Translations under genes and position numbers: made by a program
Notes under the pieces: model-generated
Database searches by the model: none
What the model saw: the letters and a program-made list of their open reading frames with translations, nothing else
What the model was told of the DNA's origin: nothing
Assembly: GCA_038277395.1 (NCBI GenBank)
Contig: CM076189.1
Coordinates: 214,932,011-214,996,010 of the forward strand
DNA: 64,000 nucleotides
Reading direction: 5' to 3'
Source of the DNA: Dryocosmus kuriphilus
Lineage: Eukaryota > Arthropoda > Insecta > Hymenoptera > Cynipidae
Shown here: one piece after another, positions 1 to 12,267 of the stretch
Layout: each line of letters starts with the position of its first letter
How positions within the stretch are numbered: the first letter of the stretch is position 1

Positions 1-51
1 TTACGGATGTGCCAAGAAAAAGGAAGCAAGTAAAAGATACTTATACTAGGG

Positions 52-53
<2 letters not shown>

Positions 54-84
<31 letters not shown>
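54..84. repeat. (CA)n microsatellite
   Basis: An uninterrupted run of about 15 CA dinucleotides. The rest of the first 1.2 kb is ordinary AT-rich sequence in which I see no exon, RNA gene or repeat I can support. Confidence 0.95.
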
Positions 85-85
<1 letters not shown>

Positions 86-1236
86 CCATGCTTAAAACTA
101 CTTAATTAATAGCAGGAAGAAAGTGTGAGTTCGAGATATTATTCCGGGACATCACAAATATATTTTAGTTTCGCTGATTTGATTTTTCAGTATTTTTTTA
201 TGTGAACTATAAATTGTTGTCCCTGCACGGATTCCCCAACCTTTGACTAAAATCCGACCATTATTCAAAGAAATCCTACGTGGAAAAATTGTCCGAAAAA
301 TCTTTCTCAGTGCGTCGACATGACTTCTTTTAGAACTGGCGAAAGAAATTTGGTCGGCATGAAGCATCGTAATTTTGTCATATGCAGTTCTTCCCGTCCA
401 AGAAATATAATGTGATTATCCATCGCTCCTCGTGACATAAGGGAACCGTATAATTTTCCTTAATCATCGGTAGAAAGCTGAAGGCTCCATCTACGCTTGG
501 ACTTATAATCACTGGCCGCGATCCTCTGTTTCGATCCACCGACCGATTATTATTGTTGATATTCTCTTCGGTGACGAGAAAGTGTTTCGGGCATATATTA
601 AAAGTGCATGTTCGCGCATCATCACGTTCACATGTGTACTTGTGTACTCTATATGCATATACAGGCTTTATGTACTCGGTGGTTCAGCTACGTTACTGGC
701 ATAATATGAGAAACGGTACCTACATTTCGATGCCGCGAGCTGTCGCGCGTAAAACAATATGTCTTATTAAGCTGCTTTCACGCAGCCATTGCGTCATTCT
801 TAAGTGGATGATCGAGTAGGAAATATGATGACCGAAAGCATCATCGCACGATTATCCTTAATCTCGATCGTGAGGCTATATTTTAAATTTAATCGCAGTC
901 ATGAACGCGAGGCTAAGGTCATTGTTAAGTGATCAATGAACCGTTTTCTTTCGATTATTGTAATTTATATTCAATCTTGACCCTTTTCTGACAGGTGTCC
1001 AAGTTCAATAGGATCAATACAACACCAGAGTTGCCTCTTAATCATATCAAGTATAGTATTACATTTATGTGTAAACGTGAAATGTTTGGCAGCTGTAGCC
1101 AATTTAAAATTGTATGGAAGATACTAGTACTTTATCAGTCCAGTAGTCAAAATTTCTATAAATTTTAGACATGATTTGATGGTGAAAAGCTGAATTAACG
1201 GAGGTAATTTACGGACGTTTATTACACGGTTGAACA

Positions 1237-2386
1237 AAATTTTACCACCTGAGTCAGCCATATCTTTTCTTGTACATTTTCTGGCGCTGAATGCAAATCC
1301 AGTCACAGAATTGTCGTCAGGATTTCGAGATATCCTAATCCTATCGTCTATTACTACTCTTTCCCTTAAAAATCCATCTTCGATTTATCGGATTCGAGTT
1401 TTCTTTCTTGAGATATACATAGGTATACATAGATATACATATATCATTAGGCATCATAGCCTAATGTCCTGTTTTCAACTTTTTTAAACAAACTTTTCTA
1501 ATATTTCCTGATAATCTTGTAAAACCGCTTGAAAATTGTTACTTGGAGACTTTCGGGGTTGATGATCACAAATCTGCAGTCAGAATTCTCAAATTCAAGA
1601 TGTCGGATCCAATATGACGGCGATGCTACCCATAATCTGTCCCTAGGATTTATAAATCATGTTCGGGATGCTTTATTAGCGTGAGTCCCCTTGTCTCTTA
1701 CAAATCGGGGTGCTTTATTAGCATGAGCTAAAACGAGTAGGTTTTTCTCGGAAGTTAATAATGCCAGTCTTCCCGAGCGCGGCGCTAATGTTTCATGTGT
1801 AGTAATATTTTCCAATCACAAGCCTGTTATCCATACAATTTTCTACACGCGCGACACATGCGCTATTTACAGGAAGTAACTTAACCATTAACTTCCGAGA
1901 AAAATTTGCTTATTTTCGGTTACACTAGTTTGGTCGCCTGTGTCTATTCTCCATGGAAACAGCCTATACTGCTACTGCAGCGCATGTAAGTACTCACCCC
2001 CTGGCGGACACAAGATGAACTACAATTTAAAATTACTTACTCACACATACAGTTCTATGAAAATAGTTGTCTCTTGAGCGGTTTTGCGAGATTACTAGGA
2101 AATCTTAAAAAGTTTGTCTTAAAAAATTGAAAACAGGACATTAGGCTATCATGTCTAATGTTCACGAAGTACTATAGATTAAAATTGGTACATCTGGAGA
2201 AAAAATAATGAGCAAAAAAATTCGCTGTTCTTATAATATAACCTCAAATATCACCGAAAACCATCTTGTTAGTACTTTCAGATTAGGATATCTCGAAATC
2301 CTGATATGCCAGAGCAATTCTGTGGCCGGATTTGGATTCAGCGCCAAAAAATCTACAAGAAATTATATGTTTTATTAGGCGGCAAA
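1237..2386. mobile_element. Foldback element, about 1.15 kb
   Basis: The left side (about 1237-1550) reappears as reverse complement on the right (about 2060-2386). Paired landmarks include the segment around 1282-1300 (ctggcgctgaatgcaaatcc) against 2333-2350, the palindromic gatatcctaatc region (1330) against 2283, and the aggacattaggct block (1455) against 2135. A second, inner pair near 1745 and 1890 shares the ctcggaagttaa motif. The axis lies near 1820. No coding capacity is seen. This is a non-autonomous inverted-repeat DNA element; its family is not recognised. Confidence 0.75.
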
Positions 2387-3141
2387 AAATAAGTCCACTT
2401 TTTTCGAACTTGGATAAAGTTCCGAAAAGCTGAATTTTCAGATTTTATTGAAACTTCGTATACTTATGTATTTTGACGCGCTGATTACGAATATGATACT
2501 GAAAATTGGCGACTAGGCGATTTTCATAGTGAAAACCATAAAAAAAACAAGTTTTTTGTGTTTATCTCAGTAAATAGGCCGAATTTCGAAAAATGTTTTC
2601 AGCAAAACTTTTAGCTAGTACAAAAATACATCTTTTTTGTAGAATACACTTTTTGCCTAAAACCATTATTTTTCGAGAAACAGAGGATTGCGTTGGAAAA
2701 ACAAGAAAAAAAAAACGAAGAAAGTTACGGAAATGCGTTCGGTCACGTTTTTTGCGTTTATCTAAACCAATACGCACAATATTATCAAATATTGGAAACA
2801 AAAGTTGTACATCTAATCGAGTTACATATATTTTGTCTGTAACATTTTCATCTACAAGTAATAGTTTTTGCGAAAATTAGTGATACGTCGATTATCATGG
2901 AGAAAAACCCTTTAAAAATCAAGGTTTTTTGCGTTTAGATTAGTCAATATGCAAACTTTCGCAAAATCTTTGAAACAAAAGCTGTGAACCTCATCGAGAT
3001 ACACATTTTTTGTTACAAACAATTTTTTCATACGAGTGATAGTTTTCGAGAAAATTAGTGATACATCTGATAAAATTTAACAAATTTTAGTGCAATAAGC
3101 GACAGGTCTTTCTCTACCGTCCGCGCTCCTAGTACTAACAG

Positions 3142-3526
3142 GCGTGTTATCGTTTGGAAATCTGTCCCGATAACAAGAGAGATCAGGCTACTCTAATCAG
3201 ATTAATAAAAAAAGCATGTAGCAGAAAGGACAGAGATTCACACCGATTGTTGGAAGGGCTATATTAATCTCGAAGATCATGGATTTGTTCACCAAAGTGT
3301 TAATCACTCCGAGGAGTTTGTGAATAGCGATACCGGAGCACACACTCAACACATCGAGTCATCTTGGCGGTGGATGCGACGATTCCTCTCACGAGGAGGA
3401 GTGCACAAGAGCAATTTTGCAGATCACCTCTGCCAATTTCTGTGGCGGCGATGGCTCAAGAAAATAGATGCTGATCCATTTAAAGAACTAATCGCATATA
3501 TTAAAGTATGCTACCCTGGCCACTGA
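3142..3526 (+). pseudogene. Merlin/IS1016-family transposase C-terminal fragment (frameshifted)
   Basis: The fragment reads ACYRLEICPDNKRDQATL, then LIRLIKK, then after a frame change HVAERTEIHTDCWKGY, and continues open to a stop at 3526. The HTDCWKGY segment and the downstream NHSEEFV and GAHTQHIESSW segments are the hallmark C-terminal half of ISXO2/IS1016-like (Merlin) transposases, carrying the second catalytic Asp (in HTD) and the final Glu (in HIES). The N-terminal half, including the first catalytic Asp, is absent. The frame breaks in a run of seven A at 3207-3213. The fragment lies between the long inverted arms of the surrounding element. It is non-functional. Family assignment is by motif recognition only. 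Confidence 0.75.
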
Positions 3527-3779
3527 TTATAATCAGCATTCTCAATTGAAGTAAATGCAAATATATTTCTTAATAATAAAATTTTTAAAAATCCAAAAAA
3601 AAGTTAATGAAAAATATTACAAAATATAAAAAAAATGCTCTTCAAAATACTCGAACCTTCCCGCGATGAAGAGCGTGAGTAGGTACCAAGCCGAAACCAA
3701 TGGTGATACAATGCAAAAACAAAGATCTATAGTACAGGTAGGTGGATAAACAACATTATACCTGTGATCAATCACAGGG

Positions 3780-4110
3780 GTGCCTTTCCACCCCCACGTA
3801 TTTCCGCAACTAGTCAGTGAATGTGTAGCCCCCCCCCCCCCCCCCCCCCCACCTTGGAAAGGGGAACAATCGTTATTGAACGTATTTTCGTAACTAGTCA
3901 GTGAATACGTATCCCCCCCCCCCCCCCCCATAACCTTGGAAAGGGGGACGAGCGTTATTGAACGTATTTTCGTAACTAGTCAGTGAATACGTATCCCCTC
4001 CCCTCCCCTCCCCCATAACCTTGGAAAAGGAGGACGAGCGTGATTGAACATATTTTCATAACTAGTCAGTGAATGCGTAGCCCCCCCCCCCCCCCTAACC
4101 TTGGAAAAGT
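3780..4110. repeat. Poly-C minisatellite, four ~84-bp units
   Basis: The phrase aactagtcagtgaat recurs at 3808, 3892, 3974 and 4060, spacing 82-86 bp. Each unit carries a C tract of 14-22 bases (interrupted by T in the third unit), then aaccttggaaa and a cgttattgaacgtatttt block. It sits inside the Merlin-like element. Related wording (cacaggggtgcc) recurs at 51.1-51.3 kb. Confidence 0.9.
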
Positions 4111-4620
4111 GGGACGAGCATGACCGAACGCAAAACGCAAAAAACGTGATTTTTATTGTGTTTTTATGGTTTTCATCATGAAAATCGCTGTGTCGACAAT
4201 TGTCATTATCATATTCGTAATCACCGCTTCAAATTACATAAATTCAAGAAGTTTTAACAAAATTGGAAAAAAGCGTGACCGAACGCATTTCCTTAACTTT
4301 CTTCGTCTTTTTCTTGTTTTTCCAACGCAATCTTCTTTTTCTCGAAAAATAATGGTTTTAGGCAAAAAGTATATTCTAGAAGAAAGATGTATTTTTATAC
4401 TAGCTAAAACTTTTGTTTAAAATATTTTTCGAAATTTCGCGTATTTACTGAGATAAACACAAAAAACATGACTTTATGGTGTTTTTTATAGTTTTCACCA
4501 TGAAAGTCGCCTAGTCGCCAATTTTCACTATCATATTCGTAAGCAGCGCGTCAAAATACATAAGTACACGAAGTTTCAATAAAATCGGAAAATTCAGCTA
4601 TTCGGAACTGCACCCTCGAA

Positions 4621-7225
4621 CTGTGTTATTGATGACTAATTTAATTCTGACATTAAATTTATTTTTAATTCCATTAGAAATACCAAACTTTCTATGTTTG
4701 AATGTAAATCTGCATTAATCGGACACACTCAACATTATTTCATGGGAATTTTTTACTAGAATTAGTTAGGAAAATATTCTTTAATTAGGTTTTAAGTTAA
4801 CGTTCTTTGTCGAAAAATTATTACAGAGGTTTTAATTTTTTACTCTCTAAACATGGTGTATCACAATATTATTATTCAACACACTGAGTTTCATTTTCTT
4901 TTTCTTGTTCAAATTAAAAAGTTAATTGATTTTTAAAATATTGACATTTTTAAATTTCCATCATATTGTAGACGTTCTAGTTAACTTTTTCTCTCCTGCA
5001 TACGACTTAAGGTAAAAATTAGATTTTTATTCCACTTTAAATATAGAGGGCGTGTAAAATAACGTTAAATTAAACCGAATAGATTAAAAACTTAAAACTT
5101 AGATTTAAAAGCATTTAAGTTTCAAAAGGCGTTGATAATAATTTTAAGTCTTTGAATTTCATTGAATATTAGTATATTTTGAAATTGATAGGTTATGAAA
5201 TTACAGAGTAGAATTCTAAAATTTTATAAAATTGTGTTATAACTGTTTAACTATTGACAGGGGGATACATTATATTTTTTTAAATTGCACCTAGAGATAT
5301 CCTAGAGGTATCTTGGAATTATCCGGGAATTTTTTCCAGGGTTTGATTAGACACCAATTCATCTTCACCTGCAAAATTACGAAAATTTAAAATGTACGAC
5401 ATCCGGAAAGGAAAATGATTGCAGCACATAATTAGTGACAATTCCTTGCAAGGTAATATTTACTATGCAGCGCCTGCGCTGATGTTTATCGCGCCGCGGA
5501 GAAAAGTAATAGCTATTTTATAGTTAAATCGACGATAAAATATACTACTATATAAACTTGCGAAAATTTATAGCCGGCGATATTCTTGTCCGTATGAAGA
5601 GAAAAGAGTTCCCCATTCAACGACGAAAGAAGAGTCCTGGAAGATGTTTTTGAGGTCAGAGTAGCGAAATCCATCGTGCCAAGGTCTTCGAGAAATTAAC
5701 TTTTCGAGAATTTTACCTTATTCGCATGATTCTGAAGGTTTAGCCTTAAAAGTCCATTAACTTGATGCAAAACTGCAGACTCATTAAGGCTTATACAATT
5801 TTACATCGATCTGTAATGGCCGGTAGGTCACATCAAGTTCACACCGGAACTGAATTGCCTGATTTTACTTCGAGATGGATGCAGTTTTATTACGCGTAAC
5901 CACCCGACCTCGATCGTAATGATGGTAATTACTTTTAACTGCGTGAAAAGTGGATCTTTTTTTATAAATGTTGGATCGTAAAGAAATACAAAACAATCTT
6001 GTCGAGGAAAGTAGGACTTACTTAATGCAAGCAAGTTTTTACAATAGAGTTGAAAAGTTTCTATAATAATTATAGTAAGTAATGATGAAGAATAATAAAA
6101 ATTATAAATCATTAATAAGCGAAACGTGTAAAACTTTGTGAATAAAATGAAAAATGTCTCCTTACATTTCTTTTTTTACAAAATTACTTTTAATTGAGGT
6201 GAACGGATCAATTAGCAAATAATTATCAATTTAATTAATGAAATCTATTTATCGTAAACGATAAATTGGGTTAAGTGTTTTGTAGCGTAAAAAGTCACTT
6301 GCTTTGATCAGCGTAAAATAGCCCAAAGTGCATGCGCGTCAAAGTGCGTAACAAATTGGATGATTTAATGCTTAATGGGACAAATCAGTTTGTAGAGGTC
6401 CAGGAGAGCGTATGAGTGAAAGCATTGCCTGACAAATGTGCTCTGCTCAAGCGGTGAAATTTGAAAGTTCGTCAATTTTGCGCCCACTCGATGAAACTTC
6501 ATCTACTGTCTTTTATTCTGATTGATGTCATTATTATTATCATCATAATTATTATTATTATAATAATATTATGCAACTGAGTTCTCTATCTGGTAGGTCA
6601 TTTCCCTCCAGAGTTTATGAGATTCTTAGATTTCTGTCAGAAATAGGTTTGGTAATTGTGTAATTTATTTTCTAATTAAGGAGTGAAATCGCAAATTAGA
6701 TTTAAACTGTCAGAATCACATAAATGCTTTATTTCAACTGTATAGTAGAACGTTTAATCATTTCATAATGCTTGAACTTTTTTATTCATTTCTGAAGGTC
6801 TAATGATTGATTTTGATATATAATTTATTTCAAGACATAAAATGGTTGAAATGAAGTTGAATTCGATTAAAATATTTCTGACTGATTTTATTATGGTAAT
6901 TAGCGTTGGACGTTTTATTATGAGAAACAGCAGCGATAAAATGAATAACCAGCCGTCTAGCACGTAGTATAATTTAAATCGAAAAAATTAAAATAATTTT
7001 TTTTTTTGGTTTTGTCAATTTTAAATTCTTCAGAATTTTAGAACTATAATTTTAAATGGTACACTTTTGGAATTTTACAATTCTCAATGAAAATTATTAT
7101 TATGCCATTAATCCCATTTTCTTTTCGGGGTGAGCGTAAACTTGCCTGTTTCCAACTTCTTTACATTACTAGGGATGCGGTTGGAGTAGGAAATAGTACA
7201 TTGCACAACAAGTTGAGAATTGTGC
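4621..7225. other. No gene seen; AT-rich intergenic or upstream intronic DNA
   Basis: No exon with flanking splice sites and coding-like composition was found. There is an imperfect (ATT/ATC)n simple tract at about 6527-6570. The open frames here lack any recognisable motif. Confidence 0.5.
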
Positions 7226-7512
7226 ATACTACTTTTCACAACGAGTGTATCGAAAATTCGATGTTTGACGTATGAAGAGCATGAGCGAGAATACGAAACG
7301 ATACCTGTTTCTATAAAATAAGATAGTCCTCCTCTTCACCGAACATCTCGTCTCTGTGTTATGACCCGATGATTTTTTCCTCACTCATTTGGGTTGAGAA
7401 TATAACCCGAAGATTGTTTCCTCACTCTTGAGGAAGCAACGTGTAATCGGCCAAATTCGCCATGCTCTGCAGACGTCGAAAATCGAATTTTCGATACTCG
7501 AGTTGTGAAAAT
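7226..7512. mobile_element. Small foldback MITE, about 290 bp
   Basis: The left arm (7226-7290, with tatcgaaaattcgat and gaagagcatg) is mirrored by the right arm (7450-7512, with catgctctgcagacgtcg and cgaattttcgatactcg). Arms are about 60 bp with scattered mismatches. The loop (7330-7440) holds two copies of a tttcctcactc phrase. Non-coding; family unknown. Confidence 0.65.
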
Positions 7513-8661
7513 ATATATTTTTTAATTAGATGACACCTGAATGCGTTTAAGTTGAAATTGTTCTTTGAGGATGAAGTCTTAAATCGTTAATTTCAATAGA
7601 GTCGATAAAATCATCCATAACTGGCTTCTTGTTGAGCACAATGACGTTTAATGACTCCGATACTAACAGGTCAAAGACAGGCATTGACTGTTAAACTTAG
7701 ATAACATTTTGCTACAGTCGTGAATCGCATTATTTTATTACCACAAAATTTATTAGCGGTCTGGATTTGCATTTTCATTAGCATAATTTTTAGCACTCGT
7801 GAAGAACATTAATATTTACAGTAACCTTAAACATATCTGAATTAAAAGTGAAGTTGAAATCTAAATAAAGATATTGGCAATTGTTCGAGAGGCAATAAAA
7901 GTCTCCAGAGGAAATATAAATTTCAATAATTCAAGTCGTCGATTTTCAATACTGCATTTCCGAGAATAAGTGATATATTATGGGAGTGAATGTGATTTTA
8001 TCCTAGGCATAATGGAAGGTTTCTTTATAGCGTCATTAATCTGACCTATGTATTTGGCGAAGAGACATCGTTGACAACTGGCTAGTATAATATATACATT
8101 TATTTTCCGCTCGCCCAAGAGAGTTGTTAACTTGGCTTTCGGTACTCGATTTACACACGTAATCGCACAATCCGTTATCGCGCGAGAACGACAATCGCGT
8201 GCATCCTGAGTGAAACGAAACTGGTAGAAAATCGCTTCCAAGCCGGGAAAAACAGAGGCTAGGTTCGTAAGTCTAAAGTGCATCCAGGATTATCTCGCGT
8301 CCAATGATCAATCACGAGCAAGCACTTGGCATTGTTCCGTTACGGATGTTACATTATGCACCTCCGTAATAACAGCCTCCCTCGAGATATATTCTCACGT
8401 CAGACGCCTTGCGGTTTATCGCGCGCTGTTAATCCCTAATCCTGACACATGGGCCGTTTTAAGGAATTGACTTGCTCATCCCCCAGGGTCGTCGACTCCA
8501 TACTTCAGGATATTTACTTTTAATCTGCTTTTAAAAATAAAAGAGAACATTTTATGGAGATGCTCATGAATTTTGTTACTTAAATTTTCCCAAACACTTC
8601 CCCATATAATGCATCCTTAAATACAGAAATTAACCATTCTTTTTTTTTCTTCATTTTCCAG
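7513..8661. other. No gene seen; ends in a splice acceptor
   Basis: No supported exon. The last bases form a polypyrimidine tract followed by AG at 8660-8661, the acceptor of the first visible exon of the plus-strand gene, so at least the right part is intron. Confidence 0.5.
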
Positions 8662-10243
8662 GAGGAAATCAGCGAGATAATCGAATCAGTACCACCTTCG
8701 CCGCTGATCAACACCCAGGATCCAAAATGTCCACCGAATTCCAAGATCAAAGCATTCCACTCTCCGGCAACACCTATGACAAGGGATCGTTCCTACGGTA
8801 CAAATTCCTTGCCATCGAGGACGAATTCGCTACGACAAGCATCGTCCAAGAAAACCCCCAATGCACCCGGCAGGGACGACATTAGCGACTGGTCTGAGGA
8901 CATACTTGCCGAATTCAATAACATCATTGCCAAAGAGATCAACGAACTGACTCGTGCCAAGCTAAATGCCAATCGACGCAATTTTCCTCTCGAAGAGGAA
9001 CGAGTCAAGTACAAGGACCTACTTAACGAATTCGGCATTTCCGATTCTAGTTCCTTAGACAGTCTCGAGGATCTTCCGAATGGAATCGACTCTCCAAGAC
9101 CAGATAGAAAACTAGATCGAAAGCCAACCCGGATAAAAGCGAAATCAAACGACCAAGCATATAATTCATGATGAAGAATCTTCGAACGACCATTCAAACT
9201 CTTTCGGTCACTCGACCTGTGATTCGAAGGACAGACTCATCATTCAGAATCGTCGCTTGAGCGGAAGTTTGCCCGAGAATCTTCAAGATGTTGAAGGAAG
9301 AGGACGTCGATATCGACAGGAACTTCTGAATTCGAACTGGACTCAGCCCAATGAAATCTCGATGGATCCCAAGGAAAATTCGTTGCGTCTCAAGCGAAAC
9401 AGCTCTAGTCTACCGACCGACTTCGATTCGAAGGACGTCTCTAAATTTCCAGGAATCAGTCATGAACCAAAGAAAGAAAAGCTTCGAGAGCAAAATGGTA
9501 TTGATACAGAAGTTTTGAGTACTTCGAACGAAGGACCTTGGAGTGGATTTAAATTAAAGAATTTCGAGAATCTCAGGGCAAAGCTTCCACCTAGACAGAG
9601 CCAGGAATCGAGGAGGAAGATGGGTCTCTCATCAAAGGGAGCTAATCATAAACGAAGAAGAATTAATTACGAGAGAATTAAAAGGACGAAGGAACATGAT
9701 ACTGATTGCGAGGAGAGGAGCAATCGTCATGAGCCTGCTCATAGGTCTAAATCTTTGGAGAATTATTCACCAAGATCAGCCCCAGTTACACCGACTGAGG
9801 AGAAGATAATACCTTTTTCACGGTTCTTGAGGAAGAAACACACTCCGGTTTTTCATGAAAATGGTAATGGAGCAGTTTTAGTTCGAGTTTCTTCTTTGCC
9901 AGATCAGGACCTATTGCATCTGTCAAATGAGCAATTGTCTAAGTCAGGAAAGAAGGGAGGAAGTAAAGATGGATCGGTGAGGAAGAGGGACCTCTCCCCC
10001 TTGACTTTGAGATCAGACCTGACGGCGAAGAGGCTCTCGGAATCGAACAAAGATGTGGGAAGAGTTAGTCCTATGAATTTGAAGAAGTTTCCCTTTCGAA
10101 GATCGAAGAGCAACGATGTAGCTGTTGAGTGCCATTTTCCGGTTGTGGAAAAGGGAGAGGATTCAGCGAATAGAAATAGAAAAGAGGGAAGAATGTATGA
10201 TGAGAGTGAGAAGAGGATGGATGAGGATTGTTCCAAGGGTTCG
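8662..10243 (+). CDS. Internal exon of unidentified Ser/Arg-rich protein (exon a, with frame break)
   Basis: A large exon of 1,582 nt starts after a pyrimidine-rich acceptor in phase 0 (EEISEIIESVPPSPL) and ends at TCG|GTGAGT in phase 0. The first reading frame runs to a stop at 9169-9171; the remainder, beginning about HDEESSNDHSN, is open in the next frame to the donor. The frames overlap only in 9137-9168, so one base is missing or extra there, or the allele is broken. The protein is low-complexity, rich in Ser, Arg, Lys and Glu, with SP/TP sites (SPATP, SAPVTP, LSPLT) that suit phosphorylation of a disordered scaffold. Coding composition is clearly higher in GC than the flanks, and it splices in frame to the next exons. 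I do not recognise the family. Confidence 0.8.
9137..9168 (+). other. Frame-change window inside exon a
   Basis: The upstream frame ends at TGA 9169-9171 and the downstream frame is closed upstream by TAA at 9134-9136. A single-base indel must therefore lie within these 32 bases if the exon is translated throughout. No GT-AG pair could splice it out. A sequencing or assembly error is the simplest reading. Confidence 0.8.
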
Positions 10244-10799
10244 GTGAGTTTAAACTTGTTAAATTATATTTTTTGAATGTTGGATGAAATCATCTTTAAT
10301 TCGGATGTTTTGATTTTTTATTGTGAAATTAAGGGATATACGATTCTAAAGAATGCTGTTGGTGAGCATTCATTTCAGGATTCTCAATTTCAAGCAGATA
10401 CGAGGTATTCGAACCAAAATGTTACAGTAATAAAAAGAATAAGATTGTATCGCAAAATACCATCCAAATGTGCTGGCTTCTTTTAATAAAAGTTCTTACG
10501 CGCTACCATAAAAGTCTCTATCATTCTCTCACTCCTTATTTGTGGAGGAGATGAAGTCAGCGAAAACTCACAGTTTCGCTTTAGTTGAACAAATTCAATT
10601 CAGTAATTCCAAAGCTTTTTCTAAAATTCTGCTACATACCAGAAACTAAAATATTAAACTTTTGTGATGTAAATTAACAAAATCAATGATGTAAGAAAAG
10701 AAAATTGAAATATTTTAAAAACATTTAATTTACATACATTTTCTACAAAAACCTTTTTAAATTATTAAATGCTTTATTTTGAATTTTCTTTTATTCCAG

Positions 10800-10974
10800 T
10801 ATGCAACTTCTCTGCATTCTCTGCTCTCAAGATTTCGAAATGGGTCTGGCACCTGTTGCACGAGCAGTCCTCCTACAGAATCCCTCGCTTGTGCTGATAT
10901 AGCCACCCAAACATCTCCAGCGATTTCGAGAAGTTCAAGTTTTACTTGGGTCAGTGACTGCGAATCTCCTCGAG
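10800..10974 (+). CDS. Internal exon b of the Ser-rich gene
   Basis: Acceptor tttattccag precedes 10800; the exon reads YATSLHSLLSRF in phase 0 and ends at GAG|GTACGT in phase 1 (175 nt). It contains a short Cys/Ser-rich stretch (GTCCTSSPPTES) and a TQTSP motif. It follows exon a after a 556-bp intron. No known domain is visible. Confidence 0.82.
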
Positions 10975-11135
10975 GTACGTATTTAGCATTAGTGGAAGTT
11001 AATAAGTAGTCTTTGAAAGATTTTGCATAAAAACATGATGATTAAAATAAACTGTTGGTTTAAAAATGTAAATGAAAGAGAATATTCTTGAAATCGGATT
11101 TGCGAGTATTGAAATATATTTGTGAATTTCTCTAG

Positions 11136-11375
11136 CGGGTTCTCGAGTGGATGCGCAATCGCTTCAAGATGAGACGACCTTGGATCAAGCCTCTCCACAA
11201 GACACAGTTGATGACGATAATAGATCATCCTCCTCCTCGCAAGATTTGCTACAAAGTATGGATGAAATTTCCTCCGGAAGTGTCTCGCCAGACACCACAG
11301 ATCGGGCTTCACCTCTCGAAAGTGGAATTGGCACTGCTAGTCCACCAAGAAGTACGGAACGTCGTTCAATCAAAC
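11136..11375 (+). CDS. Internal exon c of the Ser-rich gene
   Basis: Acceptor tttctctag, donor AAAC|GTAAGT; 240 nt, phase 1 at both ends, so it could be skipped without shifting frame. The product is acidic and Ser-rich (DDDNRSSSSSQDL, ESGIGTASPP), typical of disordered linker sequence. The neighbouring exons join in frame. Confidence 0.85.
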
Positions 11376-11423
11376 GTAAGTCCCTATTTTATTGTTTTAT
11401 TTTCTGTCAATTATGAATTTTGT

Positions 11424-11477
11424 AATTTAAATTTCGCGCCAATGATCTTAAGTCAATTCTGGCGGGAAATTTAAATT
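11424..11477. mobile_element. Palindromic mini-MITE, copy 1
   Basis: A 54-bp near-palindrome built from aatttaaatttcgcgcca and its complement ggcgggaaatttaaatt, in the intron between exons c and d. Longer relatives occur at 12811 and 14791. Confidence 0.65.
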
Positions 11478-11638
11478 GAAAGATATGTATATGTATATTA
11501 TTATTCGTTTTGTAGACTCTAATTTTTTATTTAGAGTTTTTCTATAATGTCTTCATCAGTATTTTTAAATACCAGAAAGATAGAAATTGTTTTTGGTGGA
11601 AAATATGTTACGTCCTCGCTTTAATTGCACTTTTTCAG

Positions 11639-11878
11639 CGGCGACATCGAACAAGTGTCACCGCAAGGAGACTTGGGAGAGAATTCGTCGTCGTCCCTCA
11701 AAGTTAAATTCCAGATTGGAAAATGGTTCACAGGACGTTTGGATTAAAAGGGAGAGTGTTCACACGCAAACTCGAAGAAGTGAGGATCAGTACTCCCAAG
11801 ATGCTGTAGATAGTAGTAGTGAGATGGATGATTCCTTACCGAGAATAAAGCCAAGTAGACCCAGCAATCTACCTCTGG
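11639..11878 (+). CDS. Internal exon d of the Ser-rich gene
   Basis: Acceptor ctttttcag, donor CTGG|GTAAGA; 240 nt and phase 1 at both ends, the same length and phase as exon c. It encodes a basic segment (KETWERIRRRPSK) and then an acidic one (SSSEMDDSLPRIK). No known domain is visible. A duplication of exon c is not supported by the residues. Confidence 0.85.
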
Positions 11879-12073
11879 GTAAGATTGAATTATCATTTTG
11901 TATCTCCACCACAGCGAGGTCGTAACAAGAATATTAAGAATTGAAAACAAGAGTTAATCTATGATACTAACAAAAAAATTTAATTAATTCCCTTGTGATT
12001 CACAATCAATTCGAAACTAATCCTAAGATATTTCTAGAAATAATTTTACTTTATGATCATTATCACTTTACAG

Positions 12074-12267
12074 GTCTTTCTATAACTGCTAGTAGCTCCT
12101 TGAGTTCTGGAGAATTATTAGAAACTCCGCCACGTGCTCCTTCATCGCCATCTGCGGCGAGCCTCCAACTTAAATCTGAACCCCTCGCTATTGAATTGGG
12201 TGGTAAAAGTAGCAGTGCCCCTCTTCTTGAAAACAATGACGTCGAGAGGCACGATAAGAAGAAACCT
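12074..12267 (+). CDS. Internal exon e of the Ser-rich gene
   Basis: Acceptor actttacag, donor CCT|GTAAGT; 194 nt, phase 1 to phase 0. Product begins GLSITASSSLSSGELLETPP and ends DVERHDKKKP: Ser/Pro-rich, then a charged tail. It is followed by a 4.6-kb intron full of mobile DNA (12268-16835). Confidence 0.85.

Larger units (their letters stand above)
2395..4615. mobile_element. Merlin-like DNA transposon with long inverted repeats
   Basis: Arms of about 350 bp face each other at about 2395-2760 and 4265-4615. Both contain the tcgaaaaataatggtttt block, the cgcgtcaaaatacataagt block and the cattcggtcac-type block, in opposite orientation. Between them lie two diverged copies of a ~175-bp sequence (2755-2885, 2930-3062), a broken Merlin/IS1016-type transposase fragment (3142-3526) and a poly-C minisatellite (3780-4110). 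Merlin elements are known to carry terminal inverted repeats of variable, sometimes long, length, so arms plus this transposase fit one degenerate element. The exact ends and target duplication could not be fixed by eye. Confidence 0.65.

Noticed and set aside
8793..9197. 134-codon minus-strand frame
   Set aside because: Antisense shadow of the coding exon on the plus strand.
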